Shown: positions 45,424 through 54,639 of the stretch, in pieces | Position numbering within the stretch: position 1 is the first letter of the stretch | Layout of the letters: every line of letters starts with the position of its first letter | Assembly (NCBI RefSeq): GCF_001469215.1 | Contig: NZ_LOFH01000004.1 | Location: forward strand, 124,001 to 188,000 | DNA from: Pseudoalteromonas sp. H105 | GTDB lineage: Bacteria; Pseudomonadota; Gammaproteobacteria; Enterobacterales; Alteromonadaceae | Direction: 5' to 3' | DNA: 64,000 nt | Program-made: the position numbers and the translations under genes | Notes under the pieces: generated by a model | Database searches by the model: none | Told to the model about the DNA's origin: nothing | Seen by the model: the letters and a program-made list of their open reading frames with translations, nothing else

Positions 45424-47805
45424 ATGAAATCAATGTCATACTTAGTCAAACCTAGCTTAATCGCACTCGCTGTGGCAGCTAACTTTAGTGTTCACGCCGA
45501 TGAAAAAATCCCCGAAAAAAACATGGAACGTATGGTTGTTACAGCAACCGGCTTTGAACAAAAAGTCACTGAAGCACCAGCTAGTATCTCCATCATCACT
45601 AATGAAGATATTAAGTCTCATGCCTTCACCTCAGTATTAGATGCAGTGCAATATTTAGAAGGCATTGATGTAGGAACTACGCGAGACAAAACAGGCCAAG
45701 GCAGTGTAAGTATGCGAGGCCTAACGGGTGAATACACACTGTTACTGATTAACGGTAAACGCCAAAATAATCATGGCGACATCTACCCTAACAATTTTGG
45801 TGGTAATGCCTTTAACCATGTACCACCTGTTGATGCCATTGAACGAGTTGAAGTGATACGTGGGCCAGCATCAACGCTATACGGTGCAGATGCACTGGGT
45901 GGCGTTATTAATATTATTACGAAAAAACACACTGCTGATTGGGGCGGCGCAGTATCATTTAGCCGCTCATTGCAACAAGACGATAGCTTTGGCGATGACA
46001 TAACAACAGATATTAGCGTTTCTGGTCCACTTATTGAAAACGTATTAAGTTTTGGTTTTCGCGGTAGTGTTTATGAGCAACAAGCGTCATCACCTACCTT
46101 TGAAGCTGCGACAGATCCAAATGGAGTTGTTCATGCTCGCTCTCTAGGTTTTGGCAGAGGCGGCCGTACTGTTGATAATACCAATGAGCAATATGGTTTT
46201 ACTATTAACTATTCACCATTTGAAGATCATCATTTAAGTTTCGATTATGATAATTCAAGCCAAGTTTACGATAATAGCCCAAGCTATGATCTTGAATCAG
46301 GTAGCATAACTTATCCACTTGGTACCAAAGATAATATTGAATCTATCTGGGCAAGCAGAAGAGGAAAAGTAAACCCTCGTGCAGGTTATGCAGCAAATCA
46401 AAAGTTTGACCGTCAATGGTGGTCACTTAGCTATGATGGTGGGCTTGAATGGGCCACAGTTAAAGCGTCTGTTTCTTATGTAGATACGCAAAATAATGGC
46501 CGAACACTCCCTTTAAGTGTTGCAGAGCGCCTACAGTTACAAGAAATGTATGACGGTACTGGCGAGTATGCAAATATGGATGAGCAAGCACGCAAAGACC
46601 TTGCTGAAGAAACGTTTTTACCACGTCCAAAACGTCCATTAGAAAGTAGCCAATATACTTACGATCTTCGTTTTGATATCCCAATGAGTGGCGCATTAGG
46701 CGATCACAACTTTGTTGTGGGTGGCCAATTAATTGACGGCGAGCTAAAAGACGGCGTGTTTGGTTTAGAAAGCAATGAAGCAGGTAAAGTACAAGAACAA
46801 AACATGTACTCTATTTTTGCTGAAGACAACTGGATGATGACAGACAACTTTACGCTTACAGCGGGTGCTCGTTTTGATGATCATGACGTGTTTGGTAGCC
46901 AAGTGTCGCCACGCTTATACGGTGTGTATAACGTGAATAACACGTGGACAGTAAAAGGTGGGATCAGCACAGGCTACAAAACACCAAAAACGACTGACTT
47001 GTACGATGGCATCACAGGCTTTGGTGGCCAAGGGACTAGCCCATTTGCCGGTAACCCTGAACTTGAGCCAGAAACCAGTGTAAACTCTGAAGTTGCACTC
47101 TATTGGAACTCGTTAGGTGGTGAGCATAACTTTAACATCACCTACTACAACACCAAGTTTGAAGATAAAATTGCCCGTGGCGATACCATTTTCAGCTGTG
47201 AGCAAACCAACGATGTTCGCCCTTGTGTTAACTTAGGTCAATACGACCAACTTGGTTATCAAAGCTACAGCCAAAAAATCAATATTGACGAAGTTGATTT
47301 ACAAGGTATTGAAGTTGCCGGCCAATATACACTCACAGAGACCATTTCATTAAATGGTAACTACACTTTCACTGATAGCGAGCAACAAAGTGGCTCACAA
47401 AAAGGCCAACCGCTAACAAACAGCGCTGAACACATGGCTAATATCACCCTAAACTGGGAAGCCACAGACTTCATGGAGGTATATCTTCAAGGTGTATACC
47501 GCTCTGATCGTTACCGTGGTTGGGACAATGTTCATGATCAGGCGCTTTATTACAAAAACTATAACCTATTTAATTTAGGCGCTCAGTTTTACGTAAATGA
47601 ATACGTGCAAATCAATGCCCGCGTTAACAACTTGCTTGATGAAGATTTTACCTCGTACAGCACAACCTATACAGATCTTAACGGTGATGGTGAGTACGAA
47701 TACTTAACAGGTCGTGGCGTTGTTAGCGAGGTGAGCTTTACTGATGACTACAATGTAAAAGACAAAGGTCGTAACTTCTGGGTTGGCGTAACTGCTTACT
47801 TCTAA
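45424..47805 (+). CDS. TonB-dependent outer-membrane receptor (CirA/FepA-like)
   Basis: The 793-aa protein has a signal peptide (about 1-26), a TonB-box region (ERMVVTATG, about 36-44), a plug domain containing MRGLTGEYTLLLINGKR and the box EVIRGPASTLYGADALGG, and a 22-strand barrel ending in an aromatic residue (TAYF). The plug sequence resembles catecholate-siderophore and colicin I receptors, so a ferric-siderophore ligand is likely but unproven. The ATG at 45433 has better ribosome spacing than the one at 45424. A possible Fur box lies upstream and a strong terminator follows. Confidence 0.93.
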   Translation: MKSMSYLVKPSLIALAVAANFSVHADEKIPEKNMERMVVTATGFEQKVTEAPASISIITNEDIKSHAFTSVLDAVQYLEGIDVGTTRDKTGQGSVSMRGLTGEYTLLLINGKRQNNHGDIYPNNFGGNAFNHVPPVDAIERVEVIRGPASTLYGADALGGVINIITKKHTADWGGAVSFSRSLQQDDSFGDDITTDISVSGPLIENVLSFGFRGSVYEQQASSPTFEAATDPNGVVHARSLGFGRGGRTVDNTNEQYGFTINYSPFEDHHLSFDYDNSSQVYDNSPSYDLESGSITYPLGTKDNIESIWASRRGKVNPRAGYAANQKFDRQWWSLSYDGGLEWATVKASVSYVDTQNNGRTLPLSVAERLQLQEMYDGTGEYANMDEQARKDLAEETFLPRPKRPLESSQYTYDLRFDIPMSGALGDHNFVVGGQLIDGELKDGVFGLESNEAGKVQEQNMYSIFAEDNWMMTDNFTLTAGARFDDHDVFGSQVSPRLYGVYNVNNTWTVKGGISTGYKTPKTTDLYDGITGFGGQGTSPFAGNPELEPETSVNSEVALYWNSLGGEHNFNITYYNTKFEDKIARGDTIFSCEQTNDVRPCVNLGQYDQLGYQSYSQKINIDEVDLQGIEVAGQYTLTETISLNGNYTFTDSEQQSGSQKGQPLTNSAEHMANITLNWEATDFMEVYLQGVYRSDRYRGWDNVHDQALYYKNYNLFNLGAQFYVNEYVQINARVNNLLDEDFTSYSTTYTDLNGDGEYEYLTGRGVVSEVSFTDDYNVKDKGRNFWVGVTAYF

Positions 47806-47842
47806 ACAGACCGAGGTGTAATTAAACATCTTCAAAACCACA

Positions 47843-47870
47843 AAAAAAGCGGCCAACTGGCCGCTTTTTT
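47843..47870. terminator. Bidirectional terminator between TonB receptor and ABC genes
   Basis: A 13-bp stem (47843-47855 with 47858-47870) with GC-rich core GCGGCCA/TGGCCGC has A and T runs on each flank. It serves both convergent operons. Confidence 0.92.
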
Positions 47871-47881
47871 AATCACTACTT

Positions 47882-49027
47882 TTATAAGCCAAATACCACC
47901 TTTTCACTTTTAAGCATGCGAGCACTCAAAAAGCTAAACAGAGCAAATAGGACAACCGTTACCCCTGTTGACAACAGTAACTGTGGAACAGGGATTGGAT
48001 TACCTTTGATAAATTCCATCAGAGCAAATTGCTGCGCAGCAATAGGAAGCCACTGTACAATATCCGTCGCAATATCATAAGTTGTTACCATGCTTAATGC
48101 CATTGGAATAAATAACACCATGGTGACGTAAGATTGCGCTTCTTTAAATGACTTAGCCATAAAAGAGACAAACACTTGTAAGCTTGATGACATCAACGCA
48201 ATTGGGAAGCATATAGCGATACAAAACAACATGAACTCAGGTGTAATTGTTATGCTAAACCCTAGTTGTTCCCATGCGACCATAGGGTAAACCACTTTAG
48301 ACACAACTAAAATAATCACCAAGCCTAACATTGAAAACGCCGCAATTGCGCCCACTTTGGCAAGCACAATGTGCAAGCTACTTAACGGATGGCTCAGCAA
48401 TAAACTTAACGAATTACGCTCTCGTTCGCCCGCACTGGTATCGATAGCTAGGCTCATTGCCGCATAAAATAACGTTAGAATAATAGAAAATGTCACAAGC
48501 CCCAAAATCATACCGCCTTTAGAATCCGGAGTTGCTTGATCATTAACTTCAATGGCGAGCGCGCGCATTAAGTTAGGGTCAATACCGCGAGACACCAAAC
48601 GTAAACTGGCAATTTCTGAACTGTAAACGGCCATCGCTTTTTCAACACGGTTGATATGTTTACCTAATTTGTCATCTGACTTATCAGCAATGAGTGTGAC
48701 CGTCGCAGGGCGTCCTTCACTCATATTTTGCTTATAATCATCACTGATAGTTAGCGTTATCGCTTTAAGCAGAGGATCATTTTTATCATCGGCGACTTTA
48801 ATATCACGACTGGCTAAATGAGCCACTAAACCTGGTGCATTACTGGCGTTTTCAACGGTAATTTTAAGCGCATCAGGAGACGCGAGTTGCTGTAATAAAA
48901 TGCTCATCAGTAAGCACATACCAATCGGCGCACCAATCGCATAATAAAGTCCCGCCATCACAGAGCGTTTGTCTCGGCTTGCATCTGTTACTTCTTTTTT
49001 AAACAGTACTTTTAATATATTGATCAT
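47882..49027 (-). CDS. ABC-2 type permease (NatB-like)
   Basis: The 381-aa membrane protein has one N-terminal helix (about 25-45), a large external loop, then five to six C-terminal helices, as in NatB and related ABC-2 permeases. The conserved SAGERERNSLSLLLSHPLS coupling segment (about 198-216) is diagnostic. It starts within the last 4 nt of the natA-like gene. With its ATPase it should export Na+, a peptide or another substrate; naming it a Na+ exporter would go beyond the sequence. It is the last gene of a hydrolase-ATPase-permease operon. Confidence 0.88.
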   Translation of the reverse strand: MINILKVLFKKEVTDASRDKRSVMAGLYYAIGAPIGMCLLMSILLQQLASPDALKITVENASNAPGLVAHLASRDIKVADDKNDPLLKAITLTISDDYKQNMSEGRPATVTLIADKSDDKLGKHINRVEKAMAVYSSEIASLRLVSRGIDPNLMRALAIEVNDQATPDSKGGMILGLVTFSIILTLFYAAMSLAIDTSAGERERNSLSLLLSHPLSSLHIVLAKVGAIAAFSMLGLVIILVVSKVVYPMVAWEQLGFSITITPEFMLFCIAICFPIALMSSSLQVFVSFMAKSFKEAQSYVTMVLFIPMALSMVTTYDIATDIVQWLPIAAQQFALMEFIKGNPIPVPQLLLSTGVTVVLFALFSFLSARMLKSEKVVFGL

Positions 49028-49758
49028 GCTGCAATCCCCTCATCACTACCTATTAATGCAATAAATGCTTCTTCTAATGTGTCCTTGCCTGCTTGCTCAC
49101 ACAGCTGCTCTATAGACCCCTGAGCAATTACCTGCCCTTTTGCCATAATGACAACGTGGTCGCATAAAGCCGCGACTTCTTGCATCACATGCGATGAGAA
49201 CAAGACACAATGCCCTTGCGCCTTAAGTAGCAATAACAGCTCTCTTAAAATACGCGTACTCATTACATCGAGTCCGCGCGTTGGCTCATCCAAAATAACG
49301 TTTGTTGGGTTATGAACAACCGCTTGCGCTAATGCCGTTTTCATTCGTTGGCCTTGTGAAAAACCTTGGCAACGGCGATCTGCAATATCATTCATACTCA
49401 ATTTATCAATTACTTGCGCTGTGGCTTCCTTTGCTTGCGACGCACTAAGGCCACTCAACTGGGCAAAAAAGCTAATATATTCCCGCGGGGTAAGTCGCTC
49501 ATACAAACCACATGGGTCAGGAAATAGTCCCAAGTTCTGTTTTGCTTGCATGGGCTGTTTTGCCACATCAACACCGTCAATTTCAGCAAACCCGCTGTCT
49601 GCTTTTAATAAGCCAAAAACGGTGCGTAAACAGGTGGTTTTACCGGCACCATTAGGCCCTAGCAAGCCAGTGATTTTGCCGTTTTCAGCGCTAAAACTTA
49701 ATCCGTTTAGTGCGTTAACATCGCCAATCTTTTTGGTCAAATTAGATACATTAATCAT
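49024..49758 (-). CDS. ABC transporter ATPase (NatA-like)
   Basis: The 244-aa protein has Walker A GPNGAGKTT at 34-42, the ABC signature FSQGQRMK (about 133-140) with the variant SQGQ, Walker B VILDEPTRGLD (about 154-164) and the switch His (SSHVMQ, about 188-193). It is a stand-alone NBD for the ABC-2 permease downstream, with which it overlaps by 4 nt. The preceding S33 hydrolase gene ends 3 nt upstream, so all three form one operon. Substrate is unknown. Confidence 0.92.
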   Translation of the reverse strand: MINVSNLTKKIGDVNALNGLSFSAENGKITGLLGPNGAGKTTCLRTVFGLLKADSGFAEIDGVDVAKQPMQAKQNLGLFPDPCGLYERLTPREYISFFAQLSGLSASQAKEATAQVIDKLSMNDIADRRCQGFSQGQRMKTALAQAVVHNPTNVILDEPTRGLDVMSTRILRELLLLLKAQGHCVLFSSHVMQEVAALCDHVVIMAKGQVIAQGSIEQLCEQAGKDTLEEAFIALIGSDEGIAA

Positions 49759-49761
49759 GAC

Positions 49762-51276
49762 TTACTCCTTGTTCGTTGCTAGTTTTGAATGAGTGTTTGC
49801 AACCCCATTAATGTTCATAAAAAATTGCTTATCATTTTCTTCACTGATGCAATTGGTATCAATATCTTGCATCGATTTTTGCTCTATAAACTGGGCGATA
49901 ATCTTTGGTGCACATGTTTGCGAGCCAATACCATGTGTCGCTGTTGGGGCAACTAAATGTGTTGCATCGGCCATCTCAACCATTGCAAGTTCTGCCCAGC
50001 TTGGTGGCGTTGCCGGGTCACGCGATCCAGATAATAACAATGTTGGTTTATCACTTTGTAATGGCTTATAAAACGCTTTATCTGCTGGCTTAACCTCTAA
50101 AATTGGACAGACAATATCAAGCCCTTCAATCATGGTTTTACCCATGTATGTATTACTGTATTTACTGCGAAGTTGAGGTGTCAATTGGGGCCAATCTTCT
50201 GAACATACAATGGCGTTATGCATGCCCATTGCGAGCGATTGGGTTAAATCTGCGTTTGCCATTAAACCTGCCAATGGCGAAAAATCACCTTGAGTCGCTT
50301 TAGTAATCACTAGTGGCAAAATCGAACGCGTTGTGTGGCTATAAAGCGCTAGACGAATCGCACTGTAAAACTTCATCTTGGTGATAGTAAAAGGGATCAT
50401 CTGATGAGTGCGTGGGTGCCTGACTTTCGCTTCAACAGGTTGTTGCTCAAGTTTAGCTAAGAACTTATTGAAACGAATTTCCAAACGAGGAAACTGCTCA
50501 TTGCAGGCAACATCATTTTTGCAACGTTCGAACAAGGCAAGCAATGAGTCGTCTATGGCCTCGCCGATAGCAGCAAAGCTTTGCTGCATGGGGGCTACAC
50601 CATCTAAGGTGCTTGTAATAACAGAAGCTGGAAATTGACGGGTGTATTCTTGCGCTATACGTGTGCCGTATGACACCCCATATAAATGGAAACCTTTATA
50701 ACCCAGAGCAACACGCACAGCTTCAAAATCTTTTGCCGCAGCAGAGGTCGTAAAATGGCTTAGATCAACATTGAGTTTGGCCTTACATTGCTTGGTGTCT
50801 TGCTCACTCATGGTTTGTAAATCAGCGATGGCATCATTGAATGCAAACTGTGTTTTTAAATCATCACTGTCACATTGCAACTGATGTGAATAACCCGTGC
50901 CGCGCTGATCGACAAGTACAATGTCACGGGTTTCACGGGCAAAGCGTAAGTTGCGATTAAAGATTCGCGCTAAATCAACCGCCCCTTGACCAGGCCCACC
51001 GGCAAATCCCAATACAGCCTCACCTGGGTTACTTGGTTTGATCGCTGGTATAACAGCAAAGTGAATATCAATCTTTCCATCCGCTGGATTATCCGATAAA
51101 GGCTGAGCAATACTGCCGCACATTAATCTATCTGATAGGCCTTCCATGTAACATGGTGTTAATTTTACAGAGCTATTGTCATTTTCTTGTCCCTGTAAAA
51201 CTGCTGAATTGACGACTAAAAAAGGTAAAATTGCTAATTTTATCAGCCTATTACGATATTTAAATGTACTTTCCAT
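49762..51276 (-). CDS. Secreted S33-family alpha/beta hydrolase (tripeptidyl/proline aminopeptidase type)
   Basis: After a signal peptide (about 1-30 from the ATG at 51276) the protein shows the oxyanion GFAGGPGQGA, VDQRGTGYS, and the nucleophile elbow GVSYGTRIAQEY, with acid in SGSRDPATPP and His in TATHGIGSQTC. These identify a TAP-like S33 hydrolase. I use the ATG with AAGGGAAAG upstream; the ATG seven codons earlier also has an AGGTG. It precedes natA by 3 nt, suggesting a peptide substrate linked to the transporter, which is an inference. Expression likely depends on the divergent GntR operator. Confidence 0.88.
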   Translation of the reverse strand: MESTFKYRNRLIKLAILPFLVVNSAVLQGQENDNSSVKLTPCYMEGLSDRLMCGSIAQPLSDNPADGKIDIHFAVIPAIKPSNPGEAVLGFAGGPGQGAVDLARIFNRNLRFARETRDIVLVDQRGTGYSHQLQCDSDDLKTQFAFNDAIADLQTMSEQDTKQCKAKLNVDLSHFTTSAAAKDFEAVRVALGYKGFHLYGVSYGTRIAQEYTRQFPASVITSTLDGVAPMQQSFAAIGEAIDDSLLALFERCKNDVACNEQFPRLEIRFNKFLAKLEQQPVEAKVRHPRTHQMIPFTITKMKFYSAIRLALYSHTTRSILPLVITKATQGDFSPLAGLMANADLTQSLAMGMHNAIVCSEDWPQLTPQLRSKYSNTYMGKTMIEGLDIVCPILEVKPADKAFYKPLQSDKPTLLLSGSRDPATPPSWAELAMVEMADATHLVAPTATHGIGSQTCAPKIIAQFIEQKSMQDIDTNCISEENDKQFFMNINGVANTHSKLATNKE

Positions 51277-51337
51277 CACTCTTTCCCTTATTTGCATTTT
51301 ACACCTAATGTGATAACTTAGTATGTAGTGTATCGGT

Positions 51338-51355
51338 GTATTAATGTATTAATAC
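51338..51355. promoter_or_regulatory. Operator-like palindrome in the divergent promoter region
   Basis: GTATTAATGTATTAATAC is a perfect 8-2-8 dyad 15 nt upstream of the gntR ATG and 62 nt upstream of the hydrolase start. A symmetric AT-rich site at this spot is what a YtrA-type repressor would use to regulate itself and perhaps both operons. Confidence 0.62.
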
Positions 51356-51370
51356 AGTAGAGAAAGAATA

Positions 51371-51745
51371 ATGCTAGAATTTATTAATGTCAACCCCAAT
51401 AGTGGCGATCCAATATACAAGCAATTACACGAGCAAATTGTGCGCTTAATTGTGGGCGGCCAATTAGCGACTGGGGACGAGTTACCCTCGGTGAGAAAAA
51501 TAGCAGATCACCTCGCTGTCAATCCCATGACAGTATCAAGAGCCATCGGCCAATTAGTTGATCAAGGGTGGCTTGAGCGTCGTCGAGGTCAAGCAACTAG
51601 AGTGGCCCAAAAAACAACCCAAAAAACAGATCAGCAAGAAACGTTACTTTTTAAAGCTATTGATCAACTCATTCAACAAGCACAACAGCTTGATGTACCG
51701 CAATCAACATTATCCGAACTAATAAAAAAACGGTGGGAATTATAA
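51371..51745 (+). CDS. GntR-family transcriptional regulator, YtrA subfamily
   Basis: The 124-aa regulator has an N-terminal winged helix with the typical stretch PIYKQLHEQIVRLIVGGQL (about 14-32) and the recognition region SVRKIADHLAVNPMTVSRA (about 41-59). A very short C-terminal dimerisation helix pair is the mark of the YtrA type, and no ligand-binding domain is present. YtrA-type repressors usually control adjacent ABC exporter genes, which are exactly the next two here. A perfect palindrome lies just upstream. It ends 2 nt before the ATPase ATG. Confidence 0.92.
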   Translation: MLEFINVNPNSGDPIYKQLHEQIVRLIVGGQLATGDELPSVRKIADHLAVNPMTVSRAIGQLVDQGWLERRRGQATRVAQKTTQKTDQQETLLFKAIDQLIQQAQQLDVPQSTLSELIKKRWEL

Positions 51746-51747
51746 CA

Positions 51748-52584
51748 ATGACACAACCACTTCTTAGCTATAAAAATGTCTGTAAAAGCTATCAGCAACG
51801 TCAAATATTAAACAATGTAAATCTCGATATTGAACCCGGTATGGTGGTCGGTTTACTAGGGAAAAACGGAGCAGGTAAAACAACGTTATTGCGAAATGCG
51901 CTTGGGTTACTCACTCCTGAACAAGGCAGTGTTCACGTTTTTGGTGAAAAAAGTAATGAGTTAAGTGCCCATAATAAAACCAGAATTGGGTATGTCGCGC
52001 AACAAACCTTTGGCTATGAAGGTTTCAAAATTGCTGATGCCCTCGCCCTACACAGAAGTTTTTACCCTGATTGGGATGAGGTGTTAGAGAATAAGTGGCT
52101 AACACGTTTCGAGCTAAACCCTACTACTGCCATAAACGATTTATCGATAGGCCAACGCCAAACACTCGCGCTTATCATGGCTATGGCCTACCGTCCAAAG
52201 TTACTCATTTTAGACGAACCGGTTGCAAGCTTAGATCCCATCGCACGTCGTGAATTTATGGGCGATTTATTTGATTTGGCACTTGACTCTGATTCAGGAA
52301 TTTTATTTTCATCACATATAACGTCTGATATCGAGCGCGTTGCCAGCCATATTGCATTGATAAAAGATGGCGAATTATTGATCATGGATGAACTTGATTT
52401 AATTCGTGATACGGTTAGAAAAGTTAGTTTTGCTGATTCTAGAGTCGATTTAAGCGCCTATAAAGTGCTCAACAAACAACCAAACAGCGCCATAATATAT
52501 GGCTACACAGGCCAAGATATTGCAGGGAGTATCGCGATAAATGCACTCTCCCTTGAACAGCTATTTGTGGAGCTGCATGGATGA
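51748..52584 (+). CDS. ABC transporter ATPase under YtrA-type control
   Basis: The ATPase (278 aa from the ATG at 51748) shows Walker A GKNGAGKTT, signature LSIGQRQ, Walker B LLILDEPVASLDP and switch His in FSSHITS. The permissive sequence LTPEQGSVHVFGE is typical of the DrrA/YtrB-like group. It overlaps the permease by 4 nt. The GTG five codons earlier is a less likely start because it lies inside gntR. It powers export by the adjacent permease, probably of an antibiotic or cell-wall precursor, as in ytr/bcr-type operons; the true substrate is not visible. Confidence 0.92.
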   Translation: MTQPLLSYKNVCKSYQQRQILNNVNLDIEPGMVVGLLGKNGAGKTTLLRNALGLLTPEQGSVHVFGEKSNELSAHNKTRIGYVAQQTFGYEGFKIADALALHRSFYPDWDEVLENKWLTRFELNPTTAINDLSIGQRQTLALIMAMAYRPKLLILDEPVASLDPIARREFMGDLFDLALDSDSGILFSSHITSDIERVASHIALIKDGELLIMDELDLIRDTVRKVSFADSRVDLSAYKVLNKQPNSAIIYGYTGQDIAGSIAINALSLEQLFVELHG

Positions 52585-53828
52585 ACCCTGCTAGTAATCG
52601 ACCTTGGTATCAAGGTATAACCAGCCTATGGTTAAAAGAAGCTGGCTGCGCCAGTTATTTTATAGCAGCCCTTATATCTACTTTACTGTGCTTAGTCGCT
52701 ATCGGGGTGGATGAAGAGCTACTCGAATTAATGATCATGTTCTCCACTATCAGTATGTACAGCGCTATTGCTTGGCAAAGCATAAAAATGCAAGCCACTG
52801 AATGGCAAGTATTAGTGCCTGATTATTGCAAACATGTAATGTTTCAAGGAAAGTTTTTTCTTGTCGTTAATAATATAATCGCTTTATCGAGTATTACCAT
52901 TGCAGGTAATGCAGTCCTGCTAACAACACTGTGTGTAGCGAATCTACTTGGTATTATTATTTGGTTTTTAAATCGCTCGAATAGCCATTTATTTACAGCG
53001 ATTTGTTATTTCTTCTTTCTAATTAGCATACTTATCTGTGTATTAATCGACCAGCTATCACTTTGGCTAGCACCCATTTGCGCGCTTGGTTTTATTGGTA
53101 TTGTTTTGGCACATAAAACGTTTACCAATGCATACCGTTGGCACTCAGACTCCTTGGCTAACTACCGCCAAGGCCTTCAGTCTGGTTGGTCACCCATACC
53201 CAGCGGTTTTCTGTCTAATTACGGTAACGCAATAAACAAACAGCTCTTCCCACTCAGCTACTTTGTTGGCGCAAGTTTATCGCAATACTTGATACTCATT
53301 GCCATTTTTTGTGGCATGGCTGTCACGGTGAATCTGTTTATTAATATTATCGAGCATGCCGTTTTTATATTAACTTTACTCTTATTTACTATCGTGACAT
53401 TGAGTCTATGGAGTAAAATTCAAAAGCAAAACTCATGGGAGCTATTATTCACTCTGCCTATTTATAACTCCAGTTACAGCGCAAAAGTAGCGCTGAGTCA
53501 CAGTGCATTTAAGTTAGCCATTATGATCGCCGCCCTGTTTTTTATTACAGTGTTGGCACTCGTCATACCGCATCAGGAGTTATTTTTATTCAACATATTA
53601 GGTTATGCTTTAGCCTGTGCGAGTGGCGTATTGTTTAGCTTTGCAATCAGTAATGTCTGTAAAAACATTAATCTACTGGGTGTATTTCTTTGCTTATCGT
53701 TTGGTTTTAATATGGGGTTAGTGAACTATATATTCGACCATGGCGATAGCTTACTTGTACTAGTTTTAGTAAGTCTATACACCGTGTTAATGGCTGGATT
53801 AAACCGCTTTACTGTTAGATATATTTAG
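52581..53828 (+). CDS. ABC transporter permease partner, large polytopic
   Basis: The 415-aa membrane protein has about 10-12 hydrophobic helices with few charged loops. No signal peptide or conserved catalytic motif is visible, and I do not recognise a named family. Overlap with the ATPase stop by 4 nt (ATGA) shows coupled translation, so it should be its permease. The polar segment around 180-215 (YRWHSDSLANYRQGLQSGWS) may be an internal loop that contacts the ATPase. A terminator follows. Confidence 0.82.
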   Translation: MNPASNRPWYQGITSLWLKEAGCASYFIAALISTLLCLVAIGVDEELLELMIMFSTISMYSAIAWQSIKMQATEWQVLVPDYCKHVMFQGKFFLVVNNIIALSSITIAGNAVLLTTLCVANLLGIIIWFLNRSNSHLFTAICYFFFLISILICVLIDQLSLWLAPICALGFIGIVLAHKTFTNAYRWHSDSLANYRQGLQSGWSPIPSGFLSNYGNAINKQLFPLSYFVGASLSQYLILIAIFCGMAVTVNLFINIIEHAVFILTLLLFTIVTLSLWSKIQKQNSWELLFTLPIYNSSYSAKVALSHSAFKLAIMIAALFFITVLALVIPHQELFLFNILGYALACASGVLFSFAISNVCKNINLLGVFLCLSFGFNMGLVNYIFDHGDSLLVLVLVSLYTVLMAGLNRFTVRYI

Positions 53829-53867
53829 TCGATAACACGCGCTTAAATGAGCGTGGTAAAAGATAAA

Positions 53868-53894
53868 AAAACGGCCATATCATATGGCCGTTTT
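53868..53894. terminator. Bidirectional terminator between the ABC operon and the porin gene
   Basis: A 10-bp stem (53871-53880 with 53882-53891), extended by A-T pairs, has T residues after it and A residues before it. It is placed between convergent operons. Confidence 0.85.
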
Positions 53895-53922
53895 GGTGCT
53901 TAAACAAAATAATCTAAAGCGC

Positions 53923-54630
53923 TTACAGTGAGAAAGTGCGGCCTATTGAAAGCACAATTCGCTCGTCTGCCGTATCCCAATCTAAACTCGTGTTTTCACC
54001 CGCTATTTCAATATCAAAACCCGCTAGGCTTGTTTGATACGCTAAGCGATAGTGGTTGTATGATTTACCATCTGTATCCCACGCAAACTTATCGCCATCA
54101 AGTGAGTTTGAAATATCAAAACTAGCGCGCAGTGCATGATTAGGTGCAAGTTCAATTGTGTGAGCAACCATAGAAATCACATGCCCAGCACCAGTACCAA
54201 AGTAGTCCCAGCTGTACCAAAAGTTAAGTTCTGTTTGACCTAAATCGCTGGCATAACCAAACTTAGTGTAAGCTTCAAAATAGTTACCATCGCTTGAATT
54301 GCTTTGTCCATGGTAGCTGTAGTAAGCCAAACCATAATCAACGCTTAGCGCATCATTTAACTGTGCGTAACGACCAAAATAGGCATCCCATTCAATGTTG
54401 GTATCATCACCAAAATCAACGTTTGATGCCCATGTACCTGCGTACATACCTGAGTCACCAAATGAGTAATCAAGGCTACCTTGAATTGCAGGATCGTTTT
54501 GGGTTTGGCTTACACCATTAAACGTATAATCTGATACGCCTGTAATAGTTGTTGACCAATCAGCTAGTGCAGATGCTGAAAAAAGAGCGAATGGTAGTGC
54601 AACTGCAAGTAATGTTTTTTGTGTTGTCAT
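53923..54630 (-). CDS. TorF-like putative outer-membrane porin (Gcw_chp family)
   Basis: The 235-aa product has a signal peptide (about 1-23, cleavage after ALA). A beta-barrel pattern with frequent Trp, Tyr and Phe follows, ending in an aromatic-rich RTFSL. TTITGVSDYTFNGVSQTQ near the mature N-terminus and DYSFGDSGMYAGTWASNVDF are typical of the Gcw_chp/TorF putative porin family of marine gammaproteobacteria. It begins 9 nt after the BCCT transporter stop, so both are likely co-expressed. Substrate choice as a choline or betaine porin is an inference from position alone. Confidence 0.82.
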   Translation of the reverse strand: MTTQKTLLAVALPFALFSASALADWSTTITGVSDYTFNGVSQTQNDPAIQGSLDYSFGDSGMYAGTWASNVDFGDDTNIEWDAYFGRYAQLNDALSVDYGLAYYSYHGQSNSSDGNYFEAYTKFGYASDLGQTELNFWYSWDYFGTGAGHVISMVAHTIELAPNHALRASFDISNSLDGDKFAWDTDGKSYNHYRLAYQTSLAGFDIEIAGENTSLDWDTADERIVLSIGRTFSL

Positions 54631-54639
54631 GTTTATTCC

